Origin: Hyphodiscus hymeniophilus
Lineage: Eukaryota > Ascomycota > Leotiomycetes > Helotiales > Hyphodiscaceae
Assembly (NCBI GenBank): GCA_016508695.1
Contig: VNKQ01000002.1
Span: 1-64,000 of the forward strand
DNA: 64,000 nt
Direction: 5' to 3'
Below are positions 34,435 to 44,415 of the stretch, piece after piece. Position numbers and translations under genes: made by a program. The notes under the pieces are model-generated. The model had not been told where the DNA came from, made no database searches, and saw only the letters and a list, made by a program, of their open reading frames with translations. Numbering within the stretch: position 1 is the stretch's first letter; every line of letters begins with the position of its first letter.

Positions 34435-35756
34435 TCAATTTTCTGATGCATTTAACGCCTCATACGTCTTGCTCTCGAACTCAGCGAATAAGCCAAGACA
34501 AGTTGGATCTCCAGCAGGGAAAACCTGGCTCCCATATATTCCACTGACGCCAGTCGTCCTGTCCATCCAGAAGAAAACGTTTAATAATCCGCCCCAATGT
34601 ACTGTGCCTTTCGGTCTTCTCCCTGGCAAATCCTCGAGCACAACCATGCCACCCATAGAATAAGTGACGTCCGTTCCCTTTGGCAAGCCTCCATATATGT
34701 TGTTCGTGGATTCGATCTTTAATGCTTTCATGACATCTGCTCGCACCACCGGGCTCATTTCCGGTCGAAAAATCTGATCCACCATTTGAGATGTCAGAAG
34801 TCTACCATCGTTGGCCGTGATGCTATGTAGGATCTTCTGATAATCGACAAGACTAGCATATGCACCTGATCCACCACTATTCTCTGTTAAGTCTACTGGC
34901 CAAACAGTTTCCGGTGTCCACTGTAGACCAGAGTCCTCCTTTCGGATGCTTACCTCGACAAGGCGGCGGTATAACTCTGGGTACGAGCTAATACGAAATA
35001 CTAGGCTTCCAATCTTCAAGGGTCCTCCGATGTGTTGCTGAATGTAACTTTCCAGTGATACCCCTGTGACACGTTCCACCATAATGCCAGCCCAGTCGTG
35101 ACCAGCTGTTCTCATTAAGAGCGGGAAGATCAATCGACGTGAGCGTTACTTACTTCCATAGATGAACCCCTCGCCTGGTTCAAAGAGAAGAGGAGTTGAA
35201 CATCGCTCAACGAGGCTAAGTTTCAGATCTCCAAACTTTGTGTAGCTGAGTCCTGAAGTATGCGTGAGAAGATGTCTGAATCGAAACACATCAGCCTTCT
35301 TCATTCTGTATTGACAATCACGTATGTACCGTAGAGTTATTTTATTCTTAGCCTTCTCCAGTACAGGGTTCCCTGCGCTATCGCAGCCAGTTTGAATTTG
35401 TATGGCTTTAAGTTCAGGCAATTGCTGAGTTACGTCCTCGTCAAGAGTAAATTGACCACGTTCTACGCACTGTAGAGCTGAAATGGCTGTCATTATCTTC
35501 GTGCAAGATGCCATCCAGAAGACTGCATCTAAATCTAAAGGTTTGGGAACAGCTTCATCTTTTAATGAGCAGACACCAACGGACTTCGCATAAGAATATG
35601 AACCTATATTTGGGGCCGGTTAGTCAAACGACTGAAGACCAAACAAGCAATCAAGATGAAATGAAACCCACCATCTACATTGCTCGCGACTACCACAGCT
35701 CCCGGAATAGCTTTGGAAGCAACTGCGAATCTCAAAGTAGACTCAATGGATGGCAT
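34435..35756 (-). CDS. LovD-like acyltransferase / beta-lactamase-related serine hydrolase
   Basis: Three exons (35756-35672, 35603-35154, 35105-34435) encode 401 residues, close to LovD (about 413). The N-terminus AIPGAVVVASNVDG is typical. The SxxK motif is SCTK in WMASCTKIMTAIS, and HLLTHTSGLSY and the YGTGHDWAG segment follow; the last one is formed across the second intron. The C-terminal motif HWGGLLNVFFW matches the WGG signature of LovD/EstB proteins. LovD moves an acyl chain from a PKS carrier to a hydroxyl of a second molecule. Here the acyl donor could be the HR-PKS product, and the acceptor could be an oxygenated or sugar-bearing intermediate. A simple esterase is the main alternative. 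Confidence 0.86.
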
Positions 35757-36721
35757 TATTTGACTCGGGACGTATCCAAGGTGGACAGATTGGAACTACA
35801 CGCGAATTACAATTTATTTCCAAGCGTCAGGCTCATAAAAGGTGCACACACGACGGAAGGGTCCTACTTTTGATTCGATGTCCGAACAATCGACAAGTGG
35901 GGTTTCGATATGCGTAAGTATGCATGGTGACTTGTAAGGTGCTTTCCCTCACGGTGCAATACCCTGGTCACGGCTGCAGGCTCAGCTAATGCAACACCCG
36001 AAACTTTCTAAATCCTGCATGAATTCTCCTCCCTGCTCTCACAGTATGGCTCGTGGAATAGCTGTCGAAATTGAAGTGCAGTGATAATTCTGCTCTTTGA
36101 ATTACTACATATTTAGGAAAACTTCTCTCCGGATCCGCCAGGATTTCTGGAAGGTAGCCCAAATCCAGTTCACTGGATCTATCCCATTGTCAAAATACAC
36201 CATGAAAATATCGTTAGTTGACCCCATGGAAGTTGTCTGTCACGTGCAGTAGAGGCACAATCACCTCGATTGATAAGACGAAGAAGACTGATGTTTTGGA
36301 AATTCGACAAGAAAGAAAAGAATACTAAACCAACGAAACATCTGTATCGACATGATCACTCCTTGTTAGTTGGTAAAAATTGTTGATTAGATTGTGCAAT
36401 AAGGCAAGACCTTGTACCAAGACATTTCATTGTATTCCACGAAATGCAGATCAACGATTAAGACAGGCAGAACCTAACCTCAACGAGACTTCAACATAAA
36501 CATCCTTTTCCAAGCTAGAGACAGTGATCAACTCCATTAGGTTGTTCCGCAGAATGATTCCATATCCGCATTCCCTCGTACAGTACCGCGGCCGTGATAG
36601 AGTCCTTGTTGTCATTACCCCCTTCGGATCAGTATCACACTCCGCGCCAGAGTTCAAAAGTCATGAAGTCCATGGTAAGACCACCGGTATACCTGAATCC
36701 GAGATCTTGGCAATCTAGCAA
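35757..36721. other. Cluster edge, intergenic
   Basis: No gene is supported between the LovD-like gene and the kinase. Small frames at 35508-35873, 36451-36657 and 36524-36718 have no recognisable content. This is the likely right border of the PKS cluster. Confidence 0.5.
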
Positions 36722-38389
36722 CTACCATCCGTTCCTTTTGCGTATTGACTCAGCTTTCGCTACATAATCATGAACTTTCGTAGCCCAATCAGGAAGTGGG
36801 TCGTTCTTTTCCTGGTTCTCGAAGCCGGCGACCTCTGCCAAATCTTTGAGAGTAGGAACAAAATTCACTGGGCTTGGCCTACGGCGAGGGACCAACTCCA
36901 TGACCATCAAGATGGCCTGCAATAGCTCTCTGGAATAGCGGCTTGAGATGGCGAGGGAGCGCACACGGCTTGCCATTCCCTCTAGCCATCTATCGGTGGT
37001 CATGCCAGCGATGCGGTCCATGCCGTTGAAGGTGAGATGGCTGAGTGCACTTGATCCTTTGTCGCCGAGAACGCAGAGGTTATAGACAGTTGCGCCCACA
37101 GCCCATAGGTCCGAAAATTTGGTATGACGATGTCCGCGTGGGTAGTGCCTATCCTGATCTTCGCCCTGATACCCAATCCCTGGTCGCGGATAGGGAGTAT
37201 AGAGTAACTCGGGAGCCCAATAGGTCTTGGTACCAAGCTTAACATTTTTGACCTGGTGCCTGTCTGCGAGAGGGTCCCTATCATGTCTGTCTTCGCACGC
37301 CAGTCCGAAGTCGCTGAGAATGATATAGAAATACTTCTTCGATCCCAACGTATGCCTTGATCTGAGCATCACATTATCTGGCTTGATGTCGCGATGCAAG
37401 ATGGGAACCCATTGTGGATCTGGCCTGGCCTTTTCCGAGATCGAAGCGCCGCATTCTAGGTACGACAGCCCGTCAGCCAGTCCAATGAATACGTGCCAGA
37501 TGAAACCCTCAGGTATGTACACTCTGTTGACTTTCATACGCCTAGCTGCATACGCCTTGATCAGTCCTTCCAATGAACCTCGGTCGCAGAACTCCATGTA
37601 TAGGGATGCCGATGGCGGAGCTGCATGTTCAAGAATGAATCCCGCCATGAAACTACAGAGAGCCGCGTGTTGCACTCTGTGCAGCATTTCTATCTCCTTC
37701 TTTCCGAAGCTGACCTCCTCGGGCTTGAATCTTTTCTCAATGAAAACTCGATCCTTCAATTGTTTCAAGCTGACGACAAAGACTCCACCGTTCATACCAC
37801 CAATGGAGCCGTCCCCAGGATCGATATCATGTACCTTGAAATATTGATCTCTGAGGCTCTTGACATAATTGATAGGTGTTCGCTTGAAATCGCGAGGGTC
37901 ATGCTTCTTGCTATTCTTCATGGTGTGAGCAGTAATCCAGAGATCGCTGGAAACGGCGTTTGAGTTCTTTTTAAGGTTGGAAGCCATGTGGCGGGGATTT
38001 TCAGTCGTGCGTTTCTGAGTTAGCGGATTGTAGTACATCGGTCGCAGTCCACTGTCGAGCTTAACAACTTTGAGGATCCACGGTCTCGGCAGGGCCCCAT
38101 GAGTCGGGTGATCGTATGTAAGAGGACCTCTCTGAGGTATGAACGAAATGCGATAATCTGCATCGACGTTGAAATCCCAGCCCGGTGGAAGTTCAAGCTC
38201 AGGGTGTTGCTTCTTCAAAGCCATCTTAACGACGGGATCTAAACCCATGATGAAAGCTTGTATTTCTGCAATGTCCTCTGATAGCTTTAGGGAATTGAAG
38301 TGAACAGAAGGTTTGGCACCTTGTTTTTGTTGAGACACGAGAGATATCGAGTTCTCTTTTGCCAACCCATCGACACTGTGAATCACCAA
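36722..38389 (-). CDS. Protein kinase with degenerate WW-like N-terminal region
   Basis: Open frame of about 555 residues. The kinase domain spans about residues 190-530: GGMNGGVFVVSLKQ near the glycine loop, IEKRF (probable ATP Lys), HRDIKPDNVML, the DFGLACED loop, GTKTYWAPELL and a C-lobe with RRRPSP. The nearest general type is NEK/NIMA-like, not firmly. Before it, LPPGWDFNVDADYR and the GLRPMYYNPLTQKRTTENPR segment look like a stretched WW domain. The frame is open to an upstream stop near 38390, but the first in-frame ATG is at 38248, so a short spliced 5' exon is likely and the start is unresolved. It marks the edge of the cluster and could be unrelated to it. Confidence 0.75.
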   Translation of the reverse strand: MVIHSVDGLAKENSISLVSQQKQGAKPSVHFNSLKLSEDIAEIQAFIMGLDPVVKMALKKQHPELELPPGWDFNVDADYRISFIPQRGPLTYDHPTHGALPRPWILKVVKLDSGLRPMYYNPLTQKRTTENPRHMASNLKKNSNAVSSDLWITAHTMKNSKKHDPRDFKRTPINYVKSLRDQYFKVHDIDPGDGSIGGMNGGVFVVSLKQLKDRVFIEKRFKPEEVSFGKKEIEMLHRVQHAALCSFMAGFILEHAAPPSASLYMEFCDRGSLEGLIKAYAARRMKVNRVYIPEGFIWHVFIGLADGLSYLECGASISEKARPDPQWVPILHRDIKPDNVMLRSRHTLGSKKYFYIILSDFGLACEDRHDRDPLADRHQVKNVKLGTKTYWAPELLYTPYPRPGIGYQGEDQDRHYPRGHRHTKFSDLWAVGATVYNLCVLGDKGSSALSHLTFNGMDRIAGMTTDRWLEGMASRVRSLAISSRYSRELLQAILMVMELVPRRRPSPVNFVPTLKDLAEVAGFENQEKNDPLPDWATKVHDYVAKAESIRKRNGW

Positions 38390-38579
38390 ATCTGGTTATT
38401 GAGCAAAACAATTCGGCTTTTTGTCATTCAGAACCACAAACTCATCGAAATATACTTCCGCCATGTCACCTTTTATATTCTGTGATTCAAACTCATGGCG
38501 AACGATTATACACTCAAAGCCCTCAAACAATTATCAGTATCGACGCCGATGTCTTCAAAACCCGCACATTGCTTACACA

Positions 38580-39224
38580 ATGAAAACTACCCCTCCTGCA
38601 GTAGAGATCTGCAAAAGGCGAGGAGTTTCGCTGCAACGCATCATTACTAAATGCTTCGACGAGACGGTATGCAGCGAGGAAACCTCTTCAACCGAAAAAA
38701 CGCATAACCCCATATCACATAGGACTGGCCGGCTTGAAGGTGAAGCTGGATTGGGTTCATGTTACGATAACATCTCAAGATGGAGCAGCACCACGGACAC
38801 TAGCAGCAACTACTCTGATCCCGAATCCGAGAACGAGTTTGACTACGAAGAAACCCACCAAGAGAAGCTGAAAAGATATCAACACTTTTTCGACAACCAA
38901 CCCCTGATGCGTTGCTTGGACACTACCGATGAAGACCGACAGATGGCGGACTGGCTATTTGAGCGGCTGTTGAGAGAGGTGCAGCAACCTAGTCTGGTAT
39001 TCCAGGAAGGAGGGAGCAGAAGATCCAGAGGAGAATTCCAAGTCAGAACTTTCTGGGACGAGGTTAGGAAGCAACTGCAAACTGAGCAGACTTCTATGCA
39101 GAATGAGATGCGGAGCGAGAGTCCTCTCAGTCAATCGGACAAGCTTCATGTATGCGACTCCAATCATAATTTGGGCAGTATTGTCATCAGCGCAGCGAAT
39201 GCAGTCAAGGTTGCGGACCACTAG
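38580..39224 (+). CDS. Hypothetical protein
   Basis: About 214 residues from the Met of MKTTPPAVEICKRRG; the frame is open further upstream to 38421. I recognise no family. It is hydrophilic and low in complexity in the middle (serine, threonine, aspartate and glutamate, SSTTDTSSNYSDPESENEFDYEE). A possibly helical part, QEKLKRYQHFFDNQPLMRCLDTTDEDRQ in outline, and the conserved-looking WLFERLLREVQQPS follow. It is divergent from the kinase gene. Function unknown; it is probably a real gene because of its length and codon pattern. Confidence 0.5.
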   Translation: MKTTPPAVEICKRRGVSLQRIITKCFDETVCSEETSSTEKTHNPISHRTGRLEGEAGLGSCYDNISRWSSTTDTSSNYSDPESENEFDYEETHQEKLKRYQHFFDNQPLMRCLDTTDEDRQMADWLFERLLREVQQPSLVFQEGGSRRSRGEFQVRTFWDEVRKQLQTEQTSMQNEMRSESPLSQSDKLHVCDSNHNLGSIVISAANAVKVADH

Positions 39225-39519
39225 ATTCGATAGGCAGAGACACACGGCATATCAGGGGGAAGGGGTTTGGGTTGAAAACGAAGACTACTGAATTCGATTG
39301 GAGAGACAGACATAGAAAAGCATAGCATGACTAGCGAAGCAAGTATAAGTATTTTTAGTTCGTGGAAGAGATTCAACAAATTGATGTTTTGAGTACGTAC
39401 TGTGCAATAACGTGGTCGGTCCAAGCTCCACCCTAAATCTGGCATCTTCCGCTCCCATGCAACATTATCTGAACTCGAAACAATCTTGAGATCCAACCCT
39501 CCCCTCTTCAGCACCAATA

Positions 39520-40555
39520 ATGGATCCATTCTCTGCAGAAGGAGAGCTTCTGAATATCCATAATCATTTCCACCAAGGCCAGTTCCAGGAAGTGATCGAT
39601 TTCGATACTGCCGGCCTCTCCTCCGAAAACACCCTGCCAGCCCGCGTGCTCTCCCTCCGCGCGCAGATCGCGCTCGGACAAGCAGAAGATGTGCTCGCAG
39701 ACGTGCAAGGCGAGAAGGAGGCAGATTTGATGGCCGTGGCGGCCTTGGCGGAGTTGAAGGCTGGCAATGAGAGCAAGGCACTGAAGATGGCGGAGGTGCT
39801 GGCCCAGGAGAAGCCTGATAATGGAAGTGTGCAGGTTCTGTGCGGGACGGTCTTGCAAGCTGCCGGGAAGAGTGAGGAGGCGCTGGCGTTGCTCTCACAG
39901 CATCAGGGTAATTGTATGTTTTGCCTGCGTTGCGGATTGTGTCACGCTGGACTGATATTCGTGTAGTGGAAGCTGTTGCGCTCATCGTGCAGATCCATCT
40001 GGAGCAGAATCGTTTGGACCTGGCTATCAAGGAAGTCACGGCTGCTAGGAGGTGGGCCCAGGACAGCTTGCTTGTAAATCTTGCAGAGTCGTGGGTTGGG
40101 CTTCGAGTGGTATGCTCTACGAACCTACATACTGAATCTCACTGATGTTCCGTTCTGCAGGGCGGAGAGAAATACCAACAGGCATTCTACGTCTTCGAAG
40201 AGCTGGCACAGGCTCCATCGACTTCATCAACACAAAGTTTGGTCTCACAAGCCGTGGCTGAGATTCATCTCGGCAGATTAGAAGAGGCAGAAGCTGCGTT
40301 ACAGCAAGCTCTTGTGAAGGAACCCCAGAACCCAGAGATTATCGCCAATATGATTGTTCTTAACGTCCTTGCTGGGAAGGATTCCAAGGACCTTATAAGG
40401 TATGTACTTGGACCTTTCCCTATGTTGTATCCCACTGACGATTCCGGTACAGCTCCCTATCTACGGCCGCTCCCGACCATGCCTTCCTCCAAGACCTCCA
40501 AGAGAAGAGCGAACGATTCGATCTTGCAGCTCAGAAGTTTACTGCGAAAGCATAG
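39520..40555 (+). CDS. Coatomer subunit epsilon
   Basis: Four exons (39520-39913, 39967-40109, 40161-40399, 40453-40555) encode 292 residues, the normal length. It is a TPR-like helical-repeat protein: MDPFSAEGELLNIHNHFHQGQF at the start, HQGNLEAVALIVQIHLEQNRLD across the first intron, AEIHLGRLEEAEAALQQAL and PQNPEIIANMIVLNVLAGKD, then a short tail ending FTAKA. Epsilon-COP is part of the COPI coat, binding alpha-COP and supporting Golgi-to-ER transport. It is a housekeeping gene, so core genome has begun by this point. Confidence 0.92.
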
Positions 40556-42065
40556 ATATCCTGAAATACCATGCTTTTGGCGCATAGGGATGGTGGAGGT
40601 TTCAGATGTTCTTAGGGTAACACAAAAGGCAGAATGGAAAGCATTTCAAATTCAACCAATTATCTCCACCCGATGCAGGCATGACAATACCCTGGATCCA
40701 CGCTACACAAGAAGCGGCTCCTTGAATAAGGGTCATACGAAGTGATCAGAAGTGCGGGAAAATCTACGCTCTACAGAGAATACAAAGCGTCCAAAATGCA
40801 CGTTGACATCACGGAGATGTTTTGATGCAAGTCCCTTGATGCCGGGGAAACTTCAGAGTCCCCGGAATTGGACTGAGGATTCTGATCACGGCTCCGTCCT
40901 CTGCACAATGACGAGAATGCTGACGCCCCCACGAATGCCCATGCTCATGTGAGAGAGAAGACGCGGCCACAAAGGTGGGTTAAGGAAACAGATAGCCGCT
41001 CTTCCTCGTTCCTCGCTCACCGACAGACTGACGCGCACAGTGCATGGGGCCTAGTCCGCCAATGGCATTTGATACTGTATCACGCTTCGAACTCCCTCTC
41101 GTGAGCTTCAACCATCAATAGCGAGGGGCCGATTCACCCCGTGCATGTCTTGCGGGAAGAGAAAGGCGGGATACAGTAATGTAGCATGGACGAGGAGCAG
41201 GGGAATGCACCAGCTGGCATTCATTTTCGTGCATCCCTCCCTCACAACGGCTCAAGCCAACTCGAGTCGCAGCGATTCGAGTATCTTGCCAGATAATATG
41301 GAGTTGTATTCTCGCTTTGAAGAGGAGATACAATTGAGAGTAGAAGAAGTCCATTCCCGTGGATTGAGATCGCAAATGCGGTCTTAAAATCTCTTATCAT
41401 CTTGGTTGCACTGCCACACTGCCCCTCACTGAGTGACTGGACTCGCTTGTGGTGGGGCAGCGATTGAAAAACATCCCTCCCCTCTCCATGAAGTTCCAAA
41501 GCACATGCTTGTATATTCGTACCGTTACGAAGTAAACACGAAGCAACCAACGGTCTAGACATAATCCAAGTATGATCTAGTCACGATATAGTCGTAGTAC
41601 CATTGGTATCGGGCGTTCAGAGTAAACCAGGTCTCCAATCACATCCCTTTCTTTGCACGGATCGGCGCAAACTCTGCGGCCACTAGAGTCAATGAGGCGT
41701 CGCGCAGCTCACCATGGGAGTCGAGAATTCGGTCAAGGATACTTGTATCCCTCCTGATTGCGTGCCCAGCGCAAGTGCCATGTAAACCCCTGAGAAGACT
41801 GTTTTGTTATCATCGTGAGTTTTAGTCCCGTGCGTCGATGGCTTAGACGCCGTCTATGTCAGAGAGGAAGGAGAGATGGGATATAAGATAAAGCCATTCA
41901 CCCACATCTCTGACTGATTCATCAATACCTCTCACACTTTAAATCTCCTCTCCACAATTCCACAATTCCCACTCCACAATCCATCTTCTCCACTCGAGTG
42001 CAATATTTGATCTCGAGCGTCATCATATTGTTGCCACCCAAAGAGAATTAAAGGGAACTATCAAA
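40556..42065. other. Long intergenic region
   Basis: About 1.5 kb without a convincing gene. Frames at 40752-40952, 41145-41387 (plus) and 41242-41562 (minus) show no family resemblance. The last 150 bp are rich in CT and CCACAA words, as expected for the 5' UTR of the next gene. Confidence 0.5.
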
Positions 42066-43309
42066 ATGCCTGCTGCAATTACTCCTCCTCCTTCCATCAA
42101 GGAGCTTGCTGTTCCTAAGACGAGCATGATGGCCACACAGAGCGTCGACATGCTGAACACAAAGCGGAAGATCATCTGCTTTTCAGGTACGTGTGCTGAT
42201 CTCTGTTGATCTCTCCCAATACCTTGTCGAGACCTGCACTGTGGCAATACATCTTCGATATGAAACCTCGAAGTTTGAAATAACCGGTCTCGGCTTCACT
42301 CGAACTGTCTGAACTTTTCAGATTCTTCTTCCCTTGCCCGGTCCCAATCTGCCACTCCACCTTCGAATCATGACTCTGACATCCTCCCAGACTTCGACGG
42401 TACCATATTCATGCAAGACACCGGACACATCCTTTTCGACGCCCATGGATGTGGCTCCCAACGCCGTGAAGTTCTTGACGAGCAGATCAAGACCGGCGAG
42501 CGCTCCTTCCGCGAAGTTTCTGAAGAGATGTGGGGATCCCTGAATGTGCCTTTCGAAGACGGGTTCGAAGTCATGGAGAAGACACTCGAGATTGATCCGG
42601 ACTTCCAGGTCTTCCACAAATTCTGCATCGCGAACAAGATCCCCTTCAATGTTATCTCGGCTGGTCTTAAGCCGATCTTGAGGAAGGTATTGGACACATT
42701 CCTGGGCGAGGAGGATTCGGCGCACATTGAGATCGTTGCCAATGATGCTCAGATCACGGAGGATGGATCAGAGTGGAAGCCTATCTGGCGCCATGATACC
42801 GAGCTGGGACACGACAAGGCCTTGTCTATCGCTGAGGCTCGTGATGAGGCAAAGCTCAAGTCTGAGGATGGAACAATTCCTCTCATCGTCTTCATTGGCG
42901 ACGGTGTCTCGGATCTCCCGGCTGCAAGACAAGCAGACGTTCTCTTCGCACGAAGGGGTCTGAGACTGGAGGAATACTGCGTCGAGAACAAGATCCCATA
43001 TATTGGATTCGACACCTTTGCTGAGATTCAAGCCGAGGTCGCCAAGATCATGATCGAGGACGAGAAGAAGACCGGCGGTGCGGGCAAGCCAGCGAGATTC
43101 AATCCCAGAGCCAATCTGTGGAGAAGAGTCTCGAGCAAGACTGCTGTAAGTGACTCTGTTACCACCTTTGCAGCATCGACATACTAACTGCTTCACAGGT
43201 CCCACAGTATATCGCTGCTACTCCCTCGAAGGAAGAGAAGATGTTTTTGTGGCCTAATGCGTTCTCGGAGTACAAGCCCAAGACTATCACTGAGAGCGTC
43301 GCTGCTTAG
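42066..43309 (+). CDS. HAD-superfamily phosphatase (phosphoserine phosphatase-like)
   Basis: Three exons (42066-42186, 42391-43145, 43199-43309) encode 328 residues. The 204-bp first intron splits the nucleophile motif: CFS from exon 1 joins DFDGTIF, the HAD DxDxT/V loop. Motif III/IV is VFIGDGVSDLPAARQADVLFARRG. Motif II lies near VISAGLKPIL. This is the subgroup IB (MtnX/phosphoserine-phosphatase-like) architecture. The substrate is a small phosphomonoester, not identified. The tail after WRRVSSKTA is a fungal extension. The intron is unusually long for this window. Confidence 0.85.
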
Positions 43310-44415
43310 ACGACTTGCATTACTCTTTTCTTGTTTCCTTTAGTATCATTGGTGTTACTGGCGGAATCGGCGGCATGGCAAGGCGTTTGTTACTGCAACA
43401 CTGTCAACTACAAACGGCATTCGTTGGAGTCTTTTGGCTATAAACTAGATCATAGGTCAGGTGTGTTGGAAAGAAAACAGATAATGACCGATGTCCTGAT
43501 CTTGTACAATTGAATGCCACCAGAATTTCGATGTGAATTTTTTTATCAGCCAAGCAATATAGTGAGGCTTAGCTCTACAAACGGATACGGATAGGGCCTA
43601 TCGATGCAGGAAGCAAGCAGCAATGCCATTGAGTCTGAATCCTGAAATTGAAACATCCACCTGTTTCGTAAGAAATGTCTTTTAACCATTTAGGGATTTA
43701 TAAAATGGATTATGGGCAACATTCCAGTGACTACTTTTGCAATGAGCTGCATACACAAAAAATGAACATCCAAGTATGAAGCACGCTGTGAAACATTATC
43801 CGTACCGGTAGTCTTATTTACTGCCACGGACTGTCCACATTGTGAGTGTTGTCCTCTAACGAGCCATTGGGTTACATTTACAGGTGATCCCGACTGCCCA
43901 AGCGAAACGATCCTCAACGCGAACAAACAAACCTGGCTCCACAAACCTCAAGGCTACTGTGTTTCGCGCACACCGCACCTGTTTACCTTTCATTGTTTCT
44001 CTAGCCAGCCAGCCAGCCAGTCGCTCCGTGTGGAAGCTTGGGGGATCGAGGGGTTTAGAGATCCTTCGTTCCATGAATTGGTTGTACGAAATACACTGGT
44101 ACCTCCTCTCAAGGGCAAAGGCAATTCATCCAAAGCTTCACAACAAACGCACATACACTGCGTTACACAACTACTACCGTCAGTCGATTGCGAGTCGAGA
44201 GAAGCGACTCCGTGTCACCAGCTCCAGCTACAGCTCCAGCTACAGCTCTCACAACCCCGCACCTGGCACCTGGCCATCGTTCCATCGTTGACATCCAACC
44301 ACGACGACCTACCTGCCAAGACGCTTTCAGCTGCTCCGCCGCCCAGTGAGTAGTATATTTAGCAACAACAGCGTCGGCACCGCCATTCCCTTGGCCGTCC
44401 AGCCCTTAAGACACC
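43310..44415. other. Intergenic and 5' UTR region
   Basis: No gene. Holds a (CCAG)n short repeat at about 44003-44020 and a CAGCTC/CAGCTA-rich patch at 44219-44253. These are close to the start of the decarboxylase gene and are probably in its 5' leader. Confidence 0.5.

Noticed and set aside
40556..42065. Short frames between coatomer epsilon and the phosphatase
   Set aside because: No recognisable domain, and no convincing start or splice signals; treated as intergenic.
44003..44020. (CCAG)n run as a possible regulatory array
   Set aside because: A simple short repeat of four to five units in a likely 5' leader; nothing more supports a function.
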